DNA of 64,000 bases from Streptomyces ardesiacus (GCF_003112575.1 NZ_BEWC01000003.1:372001-436000); one strand, 5' to 3'; positions 34,237-43,881 are shown, counted from the first letter of the stretch. Program-made: numbers and translations. The notes: generated by a model not told the origin, from the letters alone.

Positions 34237-34340
34237 GTCCGTCCGGGCGGTCCGTCCGGGCCGTCCGTCCGGGCCGTCCGTCCGGGCCGTCCGTCCGGGC
34301 TGTCCGTTCGAGCCGTCCGCCCGGGCCGGCCGTTCGGGCC
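34237..34340. repeat. 13-nt minisatellite, eight units
   Basis: Eight tandem copies of a 13-nt unit with consensus GTCCGTCCGGGCC. Units 2-4 are identical; the outer units carry one to three changes. It fills most of the gap between the MFS gene and the APH-like gene, ending 34 nt before the latter's start. Because 13 is not a multiple of 3, it is unlikely to be coding. Confidence 0.9.
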
Positions 34341-34374
34341 CGGCCAAACGGACGGCCCGGTAGCCTCGTTGACC

Positions 34375-35256
34375 ATGATCGACGTTCCGGACGCACTGGC
34401 CGTCTCCCTGGCGAAGTACAGCGGCGAGGCGGGGCGCGCCTTCGCCGCGGGGCTGCCCGCGCTGGCCGCCGGGTTCCTGGAGCGGTGGGAGCTGCGGCCG
34501 GACGGGCCGCCGATGCACGGCTGGGCGGCGCTGGTGCTGCCGGTCGTGCGGCGCGACGGCGGCGAGGCGGTGCTGAAGCTGCAGCTCCTCGACGCGGAGA
34601 CCGAGGGCGAGCCCCTCGCGCTGCGGGAGTGGGCCGGGGACGGCGCGGTGCGGCTGCTCGACCACGATCCGGGGACCGGGACCATGCTCCTGGAACGCCT
34701 GGACTCCGGCCGCACGCTCGGTCACGTCGCGGACTCCCGCGAGGCCGTCCTGGTCGTCGCCCGGATGCTCGCGCACCTCACCGCGACGCCCGCGCCGCCC
34801 GGTGTGCGCCGGCTCGGGGACATCGCGCGGGGCATGCTGGAGCGGACGCCCGGGACGCTGGAGCACATCGCGGACCCGGCGGACCGGCGGCTGGTCGCCG
34901 ACTGCGCCGCCGCCGTGCGCGAGGTCGCCGACGAACCGGGCGACCGGCTGCTGCACTGGGACCTGCACTACGAGAACGTCCTCGCCGCGGACCGCGCCCC
35001 CTGGCTCGCCATCGATCCCAAACCGCTGGCCGGCGACCCCGGCTTCGACCTGATGCCCGCGCTCGACAACCGCTACGACCCGGCCGAGACCCGCTGGCGT
35101 TTCGACGCCATGACCGACGTCCTCGGCCTCGACCGGCAGCGCGCCCGCGCCTGGTGCCTGGGCCGCGTGCTGCAGAACAGCCTGTGGAACGTCGAGGACG
35201 GCGACCCGCTGGAGACCGAGCAGATGGAGATCGGGCGGCTGCTGCGCGACCTGTGA
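34375..35256 (+). CDS. aminoglycoside phosphotransferase-like (APH) kinase
   Basis: 293 aa from ATG 34375. The protein-kinase-like fold is seen from VLKLQLLDAETEGEPLALRE (phosphate-anchoring Lys and Glu), the catalytic loop LLHWDLHYENVLAA and the metal Asp in WLAIDPKPLAGDPGFD. It should phosphorylate a hydroxyl group of a small molecule. The family includes streptomycin and hydroxyurea phosphotransferases, and this one is closest in look to the streptomycin 6-kinase type. It might confer resistance, but the true substrate is unknown. A 13-nt repeat tract lies in its upstream region. Confidence 0.88.
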   Translation: MIDVPDALAVSLAKYSGEAGRAFAAGLPALAAGFLERWELRPDGPPMHGWAALVLPVVRRDGGEAVLKLQLLDAETEGEPLALREWAGDGAVRLLDHDPGTGTMLLERLDSGRTLGHVADSREAVLVVARMLAHLTATPAPPGVRRLGDIARGMLERTPGTLEHIADPADRRLVADCAAAVREVADEPGDRLLHWDLHYENVLAADRAPWLAIDPKPLAGDPGFDLMPALDNRYDPAETRWRFDAMTDVLGLDRQRARAWCLGRVLQNSLWNVEDGDPLETEQMEIGRLLRDL

Positions 35257-35278
35257 GGGCGGGCCGCGCCGGACCCGG

Positions 35279-38200
35279 TCAGCAGCGGGTGTCGGGGCGC
35301 GCCTCCCGCTCGCGGTGCCCGCCGCGCTCCAGGGCGCCCGGCAGCTCCGTCCGGCGGCGTATGCGCAGCTTGCGGTAGGTGCTGGTCAGGTGGGTCTCCA
35401 CGGTGCGCCGGGCGAGGTGGAGGAGTTCGGCGATCTCGGTGTTGGTCCGTCCGTCGGCGGCCAGTTCGGCGATCCGGCGCTCGCTGCCGGTCAGCGCGTC
35501 GGCCCCCGTGCGGTCCGCCGCGGAGCCCCGGGCGCCGCCCTCGCGCAGCGCCTGCCCGGTCAGCGCGAGCCAGCGCCGGGCGCCCTTGTGTTCGGCCAGG
35601 TCGGCGGCCTCCCGCAGCCGGGCCCGGGCACGCCCGCGTTCGCCCGCGTCGAGGAGCTGGCGGCCCTGGGCGAGCAGGGCGGGGATCAGCTCCATGTCGG
35701 TGTCGGCGGACGCGTCGCGCAGGGTCCGTACGGCCTCCTCGGCCAGTTCGAGACCGCGCCGTCCGCCGGTCGCGGTGCCCAGCACGCGCAGCGCCCGGCC
35801 CACGGTGCGCGGGGTGTTCCACACCCTGGCCAGTCTCAGTTCCTCCGTCGCGAGGGCCAGCGCCTCGGGGCCGCCGCCGAACGCCAGCCGTATCTCGGCG
35901 GCGGCGGTGCGCCACGGGGTGACGACCGGGCTGACCACCTCGCGGGCCGACTGGCGCCGCCCGCACTCCAGGAAGTCGTGGAGCGCTCCCATGGGGTCCC
36001 CGGTGGCGGCGCGCAGCACGCCCCGCGCGTACAGGTAGCGGTTCAGCTCCCAGTTCTCCGGCGCCTCGCGCAGGTCGAAGCGGTCGGCGTGGCGCAGGGC
36101 CTCGTCGGCGCGGCCGGTCTCGACGAGCGCGATCAGGGCGTGGGCGTCGCGGTTGGTGGGTCCGGGGCCGGGCCCCGGGTCGGCGGCGAGGGCGAGCAGC
36201 CGGGCGTGGTCGCCGCGGGAGGCGACGATGTCGGCGCGGGTGTTGAGCAGGGCGTGCTGCATGGGGTGCAGCAGGGCGGGGTGCTGTCCGGCCAGGCCGC
36301 GTTCCACGAGCCGTTCCGCCTCGTCGAGTTCGTCGGCCCACTGGGCGACCGCGGCGGCCGTACCCAGCAGGAAGGGCTCGGCGAGCGGGTCGGCGGGCTG
36401 GGCGAGCAGGTGGCGTACCCGGGTCATCGCCTCGTCGGCGGAGATCAGGGCGGCCGTCGCCGCGTAGCGCACCAGCAGGGCCTGTCCGGCGGTGCCGACC
36501 AGTTCCGGGGAGTGCCGTCCGGTGTCGGACAGCCACCGGTACACCTCCTGCCGGGTGGCCAGGTCCTCGTCGGACAGCAGCGCGGTCGCGGTCTGCACGG
36601 TGCGGGCGAGGTCCGGGTGACCGGAGAGCCGGCCCTCGGTGCGGCGCAGCACCTCCATCGCCGTACGGATCTCGCCGCGCCCGGCGAGGGCGGTGCCGAG
36701 GGCGACGGCCGTGCGCACCTGGTTGCGGGGCTCGGCCGGCAGGTGCTGGGCCTCGGCGAGGCGCGCGATGGCGGCCGGGGTGTCGGCCGACGCGTACTCC
36801 AGGGAGCCCAGTTCGGTCAGCAGGCGCTGGCGCAGGTCGTCGGTCAGCGGTTCGTCCAGGGCCCGGCGCAGGTAGCCGACGGCGTCGGCGGGCCGGGCGT
36901 CGTGCACGGCGACCGTCACGGCGTCGCGCAGGACGCGCAGCGCCCAGGACAGGCCGACGGCCGGGGTGCGCAGCAGGTGCCGGGCGACCGCCTCGACCCG
37001 GCCGCCGCGGCGCAGGAGTGCCTGGGCCGCCGAGCGGTGCACGGCCTCGCGGCGCGGGCGGGGCCAGCCGGTGAGCACGGCGTCGCGCAGCAACGGGTGC
37101 GCGTAGCGCGGGCGGCCGGCCGCGTCGGGGCGCAGCAGACCGAGCCGTGTCATGGCCGCGAGCCATCCCTCGATCCGCACGGGGTCGGCCCCGGCCGCCT
37201 CGGCGAGCACGTCGACCGGGTCCCCGGCCGTCCCCCACGCCGCGGGCGGGGAGAGGGCGGGCCGCGGCGCCGTCCGGTGGGCGGGGTGCGCGGGCGGATC
37301 GGTGCGGCCGTAGCCGCCGGCACCGGGCGCGGGCGCCGGCCGGGGGCCGTACGGGGCGTGCGCGAGGGCGGGACGCGGGTCCCGGTGGGGCGGGTACGGC
37401 GCCTCGGCGGCGGGTTCGGTGGGGTGCGGGTAGGGGCCGTGCTCCCGCGGCGCGGCGAGGAGGCCGGGCGCCCCGGACACCGGGAACGCCGCCTCCGGGT
37501 CCCCGGCGTCCCCGGGGTCCGCGCTCCACACGTCCCGGCAGCCCGGGGCGATGTCCCCGGGCCGGCGCGTCCGCACCGCCGGGGCGTCGTGCGGGTGCGC
37601 GAACGGCGGGGTCCGCGGGTGCGGGAGGGCAGGCCGGGGCGCGCCCCGGCGCGACGGCGGACCGGCGGGGCAGGCCTGCTCCAGGGCGGCGAGGCAGCGG
37701 GCCACGTCGGCCGTCGCGGGGCCCGCGCTCTCCAGCCACCAGGACACGGCGGCCGGGTAGGACCCGGGGTACAGCGCGGCGCAACTGGCCGGCACGGGCG
37801 GGGTGCCGTCGGGGTGCGGGGTGCCGCCGAGGTCGTCCAGCAGGGCGTGCAGGAGCAGCGGGCTGCCCGCACCGGCCAGCACGACCTCCCGCGTCCAGGA
37901 CGCGGACGCGTCGGGGAAGGCGTCGCGGACCAGCCCGGCCGCCGCCGCGTCGCTGAGCGGGGCCAGGGTGTGGGTACGCACCAGGGACGGCGACAGGGCC
38001 CGGGTGAGTCCGGGGGGCCGGGGGTCGATGTCGTACTGGCTGCGCTCGGTGGCGACCAGCAGTACGGGTAATCGGTCGACGTGCCGGGCCGCCTCCGTCA
38101 GCCAGCGGCGCGAGGACTCGTCGGCGAGGTGGACGTCGTCGACGGCCACCAGGACCGGGCCCTCGGCGGCGTACGCGCGCAGCACTCGCCACAGCCGGGC

Positions 38201-38494
38201 CGCGCCGGCCCGGTCGCCGCTGCCGAGCAGCATGTCGGTGAACTCCGGCACAGGACCGAGAAGTTGGAGGACCATCGCGAAGGGCACCGATGTGTCCTCG
38301 GGCGAGCAGCGCACGCGCAGCACCCGCAGGCCGCGGTCCTCGGCCAGCCCGGCGGCGGCCTCCAGGACGGCGGTGCGACCGGTGCCGCCGGCGCCGCGCA
38401 GCAGGACGAGGCGGCCGGTGCCGGCCCGGGCGCGCTCGATCTCGGCGGCCAACAGCGCCTGTGCGTCGTCGCGTTCACGGAGCGGTCCGGTCAT
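35279..38494 (-). CDS. LAL-type ATPase/LuxR transcription regulator
   Basis: 1071 aa from ATG 38494. The N-terminus has an AAA-like STAND NTPase with Walker A RGAGGTGRTAV (about residues 34-44) and Walker B VLVAVDDVHLAD. The centre is a long helical region of TPR-like arrays. The C-terminus is a LuxR HTH (LTGSERRIAELAADGRTNTE, ARRTVETHLTSTYRKLRIRR). Residues around 265-385 are an unusual Pro/His/Arg-rich insertion (PHPRTPPFAHPHDAP). LAL proteins are usually pathway-specific activators. It is divergent from the CIS cluster start and so is a good candidate regulator of it. Confidence 0.9.
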   Translation of the reverse strand: MTGPLRERDDAQALLAAEIERARAGTGRLVLLRGAGGTGRTAVLEAAAGLAEDRGLRVLRVRCSPEDTSVPFAMVLQLLGPVPEFTDMLLGSGDRAGAARLWRVLRAYAAEGPVLVAVDDVHLADESSRRWLTEAARHVDRLPVLLVATERSQYDIDPRPPGLTRALSPSLVRTHTLAPLSDAAAAGLVRDAFPDASASWTREVVLAGAGSPLLLHALLDDLGGTPHPDGTPPVPASCAALYPGSYPAAVSWWLESAGPATADVARCLAALEQACPAGPPSRRGAPRPALPHPRTPPFAHPHDAPAVRTRRPGDIAPGCRDVWSADPGDAGDPEAAFPVSGAPGLLAAPREHGPYPHPTEPAAEAPYPPHRDPRPALAHAPYGPRPAPAPGAGGYGRTDPPAHPAHRTAPRPALSPPAAWGTAGDPVDVLAEAAGADPVRIEGWLAAMTRLGLLRPDAAGRPRYAHPLLRDAVLTGWPRPRREAVHRSAAQALLRRGGRVEAVARHLLRTPAVGLSWALRVLRDAVTVAVHDARPADAVGYLRRALDEPLTDDLRQRLLTELGSLEYASADTPAAIARLAEAQHLPAEPRNQVRTAVALGTALAGRGEIRTAMEVLRRTEGRLSGHPDLARTVQTATALLSDEDLATRQEVYRWLSDTGRHSPELVGTAGQALLVRYAATAALISADEAMTRVRHLLAQPADPLAEPFLLGTAAAVAQWADELDEAERLVERGLAGQHPALLHPMQHALLNTRADIVASRGDHARLLALAADPGPGPGPTNRDAHALIALVETGRADEALRHADRFDLREAPENWELNRYLYARGVLRAATGDPMGALHDFLECGRRQSAREVVSPVVTPWRTAAAEIRLAFGGGPEALALATEELRLARVWNTPRTVGRALRVLGTATGGRRGLELAEEAVRTLRDASADTDMELIPALLAQGRQLLDAGERGRARARLREAADLAEHKGARRWLALTGQALREGGARGSAADRTGADALTGSERRIAELAADGRTNTEIAELLHLARRTVETHLTSTYRKLRIRRRTELPGALERGGHREREARPDTRC

Positions 38495-38803
38495 CGGTGC
38501 CTCCTGTGGTGGATGGTGCTCCCCCGGTGTGTGAGACGAACGTCCGCGGCCGGCGGTGGTGCGAAGTGGCGCGGGTCACGTGGGCACGCGGTCGCCGCCC
38601 CGGGCCCCCGCGTCCTTGTGCGGACCCTGTGAACTGCCCCGACTCCTGCCCCACGGCCCCTTGCGGCGGCAGACGCGCCGGTCTCGTGGTCCACCTCGTG
38701 GTGGTCCACGATTGCGAAGTCCCAGCGGCCCCACAAGTGTGGAACACGCACATCCGCTACGGGTCTGTGCCGTATTGCGCGCACGTGAACAGGGGGGAAA
38801 CGG
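38495..38803. promoter_or_regulatory. divergent promoter region at the left edge of the CIS locus
   Basis: This 309-nt region has no supported gene. Possible operators are a direct repeat of GTGGTCCAC at 38691-38709 and a small inverted repeat CCACA-AG-TGTGG at 38731-38742, 60-70 nt before the LuxR start. No clear -35/-10 pair was found. Confidence 0.35.
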
Positions 38804-39505
38804 TTGCTCAACTCACCCCGGGCCACCACCACATCCATCACGACCACCACCTCGGCACGCGGCTCCGGCGCGGCCGCCGGCGTCGTCGACCGGCGGGTCC
38901 CGGTGGCGGTGTCCGCCCCGGACCCGATCAGCCGCGAGGGCGCGGTCAGCCAGCTGCGGCGGCACCCGGAGATCGACCTGCGCGAGGAGTCGGGTCCCGG
39001 CACGGTCGCCCTGCTCATCGAGGACGCGCTCGACGACGCGGCGCTCACCCGGCTGCGCAGGATCGTGCGCAGCGAAGGTGCGCGCGCCGTCCTCGTGATC
39101 GGCACGATCCGCGAGAGCGAACTGCTCGACGTCGTCGAGTGCGGCGTCGGCGCGATCGTCTGGCGGCACGAGGCCACCGCCCACCGGCTGGTGCAGGCCG
39201 TACTGGCCGCCTCGCGCGGCGACGGGGACCTGCCCGCGGACCTGCTGGGCCGGCTCATCAGCCAGGTCGGCACCCTGCACCGGGGCGCGGCGGGCCGCCC
39301 CGGGGCCCCGTCGCTGGGCCTCGCACCCCGAGAGGTGGACGTCCTGCGGCTGGTCGCCGAGGGTCTCGACACCGGAGAGATCGCCGGCAAGTTGTCCTAC
39401 TCCGAACGCACCGTCAAGAACGTCATGCACGGACTGACGACACGGCTTCATCTGCGCAATCGCGCCCACGCCGTGGCCTATGCCCTCCGGGAAGGCTACA
39501 TCTGA
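38804..39505 (+). CDS. LuxR-type regulator with degenerate receiver domain
   Basis: 233 aa from TTG 38804, chosen because GGGGGGA lies a few nucleotides upstream and no ATG/GTG fits. Residues 28-150 look like a receiver (VAVSAPDPISREGAVSQL, VALLIEDALDD, VLVIGTIRESELLDVVECGV), but the phospho-acceptor Asp and paired acidic residues are not convincing. The C-terminal HTH is clear: LGLAPREVDVLRLVAEGLDT with SERTVKNVMHGLTTRL. I infer phosphorylation-independent control. It is the first plus-strand gene of the CIS locus, 154 nt before the cap gene. Confidence 0.82.
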   Translation: MLNSPRATTTSITTTTSARGSGAAAGVVDRRVPVAVSAPDPISREGAVSQLRRHPEIDLREESGPGTVALLIEDALDDAALTRLRRIVRSEGARAVLVIGTIRESELLDVVECGVGAIVWRHEATAHRLVQAVLAASRGDGDLPADLLGRLISQVGTLHRGAAGRPGAPSLGLAPREVDVLRLVAEGLDTGEIAGKLSYSERTVKNVMHGLTTRLHLRNRAHAVAYALREGYI

Positions 39506-39659
39506 CCGAACGGGCAATCGAGGGCGGACCCCCGGGGCCGCGCGGGCAGGGCACCCTGCCCGGCCGTCGTCCCCGTGGCGCGTGCGGGCGCAAGGGCCCC
39601 GAGGCACGATCGACGGTGGATGTCCATGACGGTCAAGGCGGGAAGTCGGGAGCACGAGC

Positions 39660-40337
39660 GTGATCCACGAGGTGGACGAGGTCCTCAAGAGCCTCCTCAA
39701 GAGCGGGGCGTTGACGGACTCGGGCATCGACGTGGCCTTCGAGGCGCCCACCCGTGACTGGGCGGCCCGCCGCAACGCCCCCGTCGTCAACGCCTACCTG
39801 TACGACATCCGCGAGGACGTGAACCGCCGGCACCGCGGCCAGATGGCGGTGCGCGACCAGGACGACATCGTCATCAAGCGCCGTCAGCCGCCGCGCTGGT
39901 TCCGGCTGTCGTACCTGGTGACGGCGTGGACCAAGACCCCGCAGGACGAACACCGGCTGCTGTCCGCCGTCCTGGCGACCCTGCTGCCGCGCGAGCTGCT
40001 GCCGCCCTCCGAACTCCCGGGCTCCCTCGGCGCGCTGAACCTCTCCGTGCCGCTGACGGTGGCCGGCATCCAGTCGGAGACCCGCTCCCTCGCCGAGATC
40101 TGGTCCGCCCTGGGCGGCGAACTCAAGCCGTCCCTCGACCTGGTGGTGACCGCGCCCTTCCCGGCCTTCCCCGAGTACGACGCCGGGCCCCCGGTCACCG
40201 AGGGCGCGACGGTCCGGGTCGGCGGCATGGAGGGCGACCCGCCGCTGCCGGAGGGACGCTCGCACCGGCCGCACCAGGTGGCGGCGGCGCGCGTCGCCCG
40301 CAGGGCCGCCCAGGACGGCCGTACGAAACGACAGTGA
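39660..40337 (+). CDS. CIS cap/terminator protein (DUF4255, Cis16-like)
   Basis: 225 aa from GTG 39660. The DUF4255 pattern is seen in MIHEVDEVLKSLLKSGAL, VNAYLYDIREDVNRR, PRWFRLSYLVTAWTKTPQDE and LPRELLPPSEL. In phage-tail-like particles this protein caps the distal end of tube and sheath (Afp16/Pvc16 N-terminal domain) and fixes length. The last 35 residues are a basic variable tail. The stop overlaps the start of the AAA+ ATPase gene by 4 nt, so the two are coupled. Confidence 0.9.
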   Translation: MIHEVDEVLKSLLKSGALTDSGIDVAFEAPTRDWAARRNAPVVNAYLYDIREDVNRRHRGQMAVRDQDDIVIKRRQPPRWFRLSYLVTAWTKTPQDEHRLLSAVLATLLPRELLPPSELPGSLGALNLSVPLTVAGIQSETRSLAEIWSALGGELKPSLDLVVTAPFPAFPEYDAGPPVTEGATVRVGGMEGDPPLPEGRSHRPHQVAAARVARRAAQDGRTKRQ

Positions 40338-42400
40338 CACCAGTGACGCCAGTGACCCCCGCAACGACCGTGCACACCCCCGGCACCGGCCCCGCGCCCG
40401 CCGACCCGTCCGGCGACTGCGCGCAGACGCTGCTCGCCCGGCTCGGCGTCCTGCGGGAACGGGTGGCCGCGCTGGTGGACCACCGCACCGCCGACGACCC
40501 CACGGCCGAGGACCCGCTGCGCGGCCTGTACCTGCCCGACGAGGCCGTCCACCACCTGCTGCGCACCTGGCCGGACCCCGCCGCGGCGGCCGGGTCCGGG
40601 GAGGCGCCGGCCCACGTCGGCGGTCCGGCGGGCCCCGTGGACCGGCTGGCGGCGCTGGGCGAGCGGGCACGGCTGACCGAGCTGGACACCGCCGCCCTGC
40701 TCGTCGCCCTCGCCCCCGACGTCGACCGCGCCTTCGAGCCGCTCTACGGCTACCTCAACAACGACGTGAGCCGCCGCCGCGCCACCGTGGGCCTCGCCCT
40801 CGACCTGTGCGGGGTGCCCGCGCACGCGTCGGCGGCCCGGGCCCGGTTCCACGCCTCCGCCCCGCTGCGCACCCTCGGCCTGCTGGAGGTGGAGGAGCCC
40901 GAACGGCCCTTCCTCACCCGTGCGCTGAAGGTCCCGGACCGGCTGATCGGCCATCTGCTCGGCGACGACACCCCGGACGCCGCGCTCCTCGGCCTGCTGC
41001 TCCCGATGCCGGAGCCGCTGCCCGCCGCGGGCCCCGACGCCGACGCGTTCGTGGGCCGGCTGGCCGCCCTGCTGCGCGAGGGCCCGCTCGTCGCCCACCT
41101 GCGCGAACCCCGCGAGGGCGACGGCCTGGCCGCCGTCGCCGCCGCCCTGGACGCCGCGGGCGTGGACGCGCTGCGCTGCGGCGAGCCCGCGGACCACGTG
41201 CCCGAGCTGCTGCGCGAGGCCCGCCTGAGCGGCCGGGCCCTCGTGGTGGCGGGGCTGCCCGAGAAGCCGGCCGCGCTGGTGCGGGCGCTGACCGCGGCGC
41301 GGGACGTGACCGTCCTGATGACGGACCCGCGCCCCTACGACCCGCAGTGGTCGCCGCACGACCCGCTGGTCCTGGACGCCCCGGCGCGCGGGGCCGGTGG
41401 CGCCGCCGCCTGGCGGGCCGCGCTGGGCAGCGACGCCGACGGGTTCGACCTGGCCACGGCCGTCGCCCCGTACCGGCTCGGCGGGGACCGCATCCAGCGC
41501 GCCGCGCACACCGCCCGCGCCCTCGCCGCCTTCGACGGCACCCCGGTCACCGCCGACCACGTCCGGCTCGCCGCCCGCCGGCAGTCGGCCTCCGGCCTGG
41601 AGAGCCACGCCCGGCGCATCCGGCCCGCCGTGGACTGGCGGGACCTGGTGCTGCCCGACAAGCCCCTGGTCCAGCTCCGCGAACTCGCCCTGCGCGCCCG
41701 CCATCGCGACCGCGTGCTGGGCGACTGGCGGCTCAGCGCGGGCGGCGGGCGCGGCCGGGGCGTCCTCGGCCTGTTCGCGGGCGAGTCCGGCACCGGCAAG
41801 ACTCTGTCGGCGGAGGTGGTCGCCGCCGACCTGGGCCTGGACCTGTACGTGGTGCAGCTGTCGTCGGTGGTGGACAAGTACGTCGGCGAGACCGAGAAGA
41901 ACCTGGAGCGGATCTTCACGGAGGCCGACCGCACCGACGCCGTGCTGCTCTTCGACGAGGCGGACGCCGTCTTCGGCAAGCGCTCCGAGGTCAAGGACGC
42001 GCACGACAAGTACGCCAACATGGAGAGCGCCTACCTGCTCCAGCGCCTGGAGTCCTTCGACGGCATCGCCCTGCTCACCACCAACCTGCGGGCCAACATC
42101 GACGAGGCCTTCACCCGGCGCCTGGACCTCGTGGTGGACTTTCCCTTCCCGGACGTCGAGCAGCGGCTGGCGCTGTGGCGGCACGGCCTGTCCCGGGTCC
42201 CGTCCGACGAGGGGATCGACCTGGAGCCGCTGGCCCGGGAGTTCGAGCTGGCGGGCGGTTCGATCCGCAGCGCCGTGGTCACCGCCGCCTACCTCGCCGC
42301 GGGGCGCGACGACACGGTGACGGCGGACGACCTCCTGGAGGGCGCCCGCCGTGAGTACCGCAAGGCCGGCCGGCTGGTCCCGGGGGAAGGCGGCTGGTGA
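40334..42400 (+). CDS. CIS AAA+ ATPase (Cis15-like)
   Basis: 688 aa from GTG 40334. The C-terminal third holds one AAA+ module: Walker A FAGESGTGKTLSAE (about residues 480-493), Walker B VLLFDEADAVFGKRSE (about 537-552), sensor 1 LLTTNL, and arginine-finger region FTRRLDL. The N-terminal 450 residues resemble the winged-helix and pseudo-ATPase part of Afp15/Pvc15 proteins (LYGYLNNDVSRRRATVGLAL). In related systems this ATPase is needed for assembly or cargo loading. It is coupled to the cap gene and converges with the lectin-like gene, 23 nt apart. Confidence 0.93.
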   Translation: MTPVTPVTPATTVHTPGTGPAPADPSGDCAQTLLARLGVLRERVAALVDHRTADDPTAEDPLRGLYLPDEAVHHLLRTWPDPAAAAGSGEAPAHVGGPAGPVDRLAALGERARLTELDTAALLVALAPDVDRAFEPLYGYLNNDVSRRRATVGLALDLCGVPAHASAARARFHASAPLRTLGLLEVEEPERPFLTRALKVPDRLIGHLLGDDTPDAALLGLLLPMPEPLPAAGPDADAFVGRLAALLREGPLVAHLREPREGDGLAAVAAALDAAGVDALRCGEPADHVPELLREARLSGRALVVAGLPEKPAALVRALTAARDVTVLMTDPRPYDPQWSPHDPLVLDAPARGAGGAAAWRAALGSDADGFDLATAVAPYRLGGDRIQRAAHTARALAAFDGTPVTADHVRLAARRQSASGLESHARRIRPAVDWRDLVLPDKPLVQLRELALRARHRDRVLGDWRLSAGGGRGRGVLGLFAGESGTGKTLSAEVVAADLGLDLYVVQLSSVVDKYVGETEKNLERIFTEADRTDAVLLFDEADAVFGKRSEVKDAHDKYANMESAYLLQRLESFDGIALLTTNLRANIDEAFTRRLDLVVDFPFPDVEQRLALWRHGLSRVPSDEGIDLEPLAREFELAGGSIRSAVVTAAYLAAGRDDTVTADDLLEGARREYRKAGRLVPGEGGW

Positions 42401-42423
42401 CCGCCGCCGGGACCGCCTGAGCC

Positions 42424-43881
42424 TCAGCCCCTCTTCGGGTGGATGATCTCCCACTCCTGGTCGTCGACGTTGGTGCAGTCGTCGAGCACCAGCTTGGAGA
42501 AGAGGGCGCCGCCGTTCGCACCCTCCACGCCCAGGCACTTCTGGTTGCTGGAGAAGTTGCGGATCCAGTAGGCCCCGCTCTCCTGCTTGTCGACCCACCA
42601 GACCTGGTTGTCGGTCGGGACCTCGTTGTCGCAGTGGAACTCGGTGACGGGCGTGCCCACGGCGGCGGAGACGTGGTCGGGCAGGTCCATGCAGTACTTG
42701 TCCTTGATGTTCCGGATCTGGAAGAGGTCCGCCCCGCCGGGGCCGGCCTTCTTGAACCGGACCTCAAGGTTCCAGATCTGGTTGTCCCCGTCGGTGTCGT
42801 CGCAGACCGCCTGCTGGACCGGCCCGTCGAGCTCGCCCTTCTCCCGCCCGGGGAGTTCGGCGCACATGTGGCTGGTGGTGTTGCGCAGCAGGATGTTCTC
42901 GGCGGGGACCACCGGCTTCACGGCGGGCTTCGCGGGCTTCTTGGACTCCCCGCCGCCGCCCTTGTCGCCGTCGCCCTTGTCGCCGCCGCCACCGCCGTCG
43001 TCCTTCGGCTCCTGCGTGACGGGCTGCTCCAGCTTCGGCTCATCCACGGGCGCGGACTCGGCGCTGCTGGGCAGGGTCTCCGGGGTGGCACTGGGGGACA
43101 GCGCCACGCCCGCCTGCTGCGTCTGCTCGGTGGCACTGGTGCGGACCTGCGGCTTGTACGCGATCCAGATCATCACGAACGCCACCGCGACGGCCACGAA
43201 GATGCCCAGGAACGTCGCCAGCCAGCGCGGCAGAAAGCCCCGCTGCACGTACGTGCCCTCGACCTCGGTGGGATCCACCCCGGAGCGGCGGACGGCCAGC
43301 CGGTAGGGCCGTTCCTCCTTCGCCCCGAACCAGATGATCCGCTTCGGCTTCAGCGTCGTCTCCACGAACGCCGCACGCCCCGGCTCGATCTGCACGTTCG
43401 ACGGCCGGATCTCGTACGACAGATGGTCGCCCGTGTCGCTGCCCGCGACCGACGCCGTCACCTTCGTGTTCCCCAGGTTGTCCACCGCCAGCCGCGGCCG
43501 GCCCCGGAAACGCCCCTTCACCGTCGGCGGCACCAACTCCGCGCGCACCTCGGTGAACGCCGTGATCGTGAGGTTCCCCTCCGGCACCGTCACCGCGTCC
43601 GGATGCTCCGTCGGCGTGATCCGCACCGCGTACGGATTCGGCCCCGCCACCGCGTCCGACGTACGCGGCGGAGCGAACGTCAGCTCCACCGTCCCCGTCG
43701 TCCCCGGATACAGGCGCAGCGTCTGCGGCTCCACCGTCGTCCAGGGGGCCACCTGCCCCACCGGTTCGAACCGGTACTCGTCCACCACGTCACCGGTATT
43801 GCGCACCCGCAGGCGCACACGCGTACTACTGCCGGGGTCCACAGTCGCGGACGCGGGCTCCAGGGAAGTCCACAGGCTCAC
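42424..43881 (-). CDS. membrane-anchored protein with N-terminal NEW3/Ig-like part and ricin-B-like lectin domain (copy A)
   Basis: 485 aa from GTG 43881. Residues 1-210 are beta-rich and NEW3/Ig-like (ATVDPGSSTRVRLRVRNTGD, RLYPGTTGTVELTFAPPRTS). A membrane segment lies at about 223-245 (WLATFLGIFVAVAVAFVMIW). A Gly/Lys/Asp/Pro-rich linker precedes a ricin-B-type beta-trefoil with DGDNQIWNLEVR and TDNQVWWVDKQESGAYWIRN. The related S. coelicolor proteins are annotated only as hydrolytic, from memory; I see no catalytic motif. It is the last gene of the minus-strand block inside the CIS locus and a close paralogue of the upstream gene. I infer an envelope docking or glycan-binding accessory. 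Confidence 0.85.
   Translation of the reverse strand: MSLWTSLEPASATVDPGSSTRVRLRVRNTGDVVDEYRFEPVGQVAPWTTVEPQTLRLYPGTTGTVELTFAPPRTSDAVAGPNPYAVRITPTEHPDAVTVPEGNLTITAFTEVRAELVPPTVKGRFRGRPRLAVDNLGNTKVTASVAGSDTGDHLSYEIRPSNVQIEPGRAAFVETTLKPKRIIWFGAKEERPYRLAVRRSGVDPTEVEGTYVQRGFLPRWLATFLGIFVAVAVAFVMIWIAYKPQVRTSATEQTQQAGVALSPSATPETLPSSAESAPVDEPKLEQPVTQEPKDDGGGGGDKGDGDKGGGGESKKPAKPAVKPVVPAENILLRNTTSHMCAELPGREKGELDGPVQQAVCDDTDGDNQIWNLEVRFKKAGPGGADLFQIRNIKDKYCMDLPDHVSAAVGTPVTEFHCDNEVPTDNQVWWVDKQESGAYWIRNFSSNQKCLGVEGANGGALFSKLVLDDCTNVDDQEWEIIHPKRG
43311..43689. repeat. 379-nt near-identical direct repeat, copy A
   Basis: Matches 44848-45226 with a single mismatch that I can see (43543, G versus C), a constant offset of 1537 nt. 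It encodes the NEW3/Ig-like part. Another identical stretch covers the membrane segment (about 43060-43190 versus 44597-44727). Confidence 0.92.

Noticed and set aside
34237..34340. CRISPR-like array
   Set aside because: The units are contiguous 13-mers without spacers and no cas genes are present, so this is a minisatellite.
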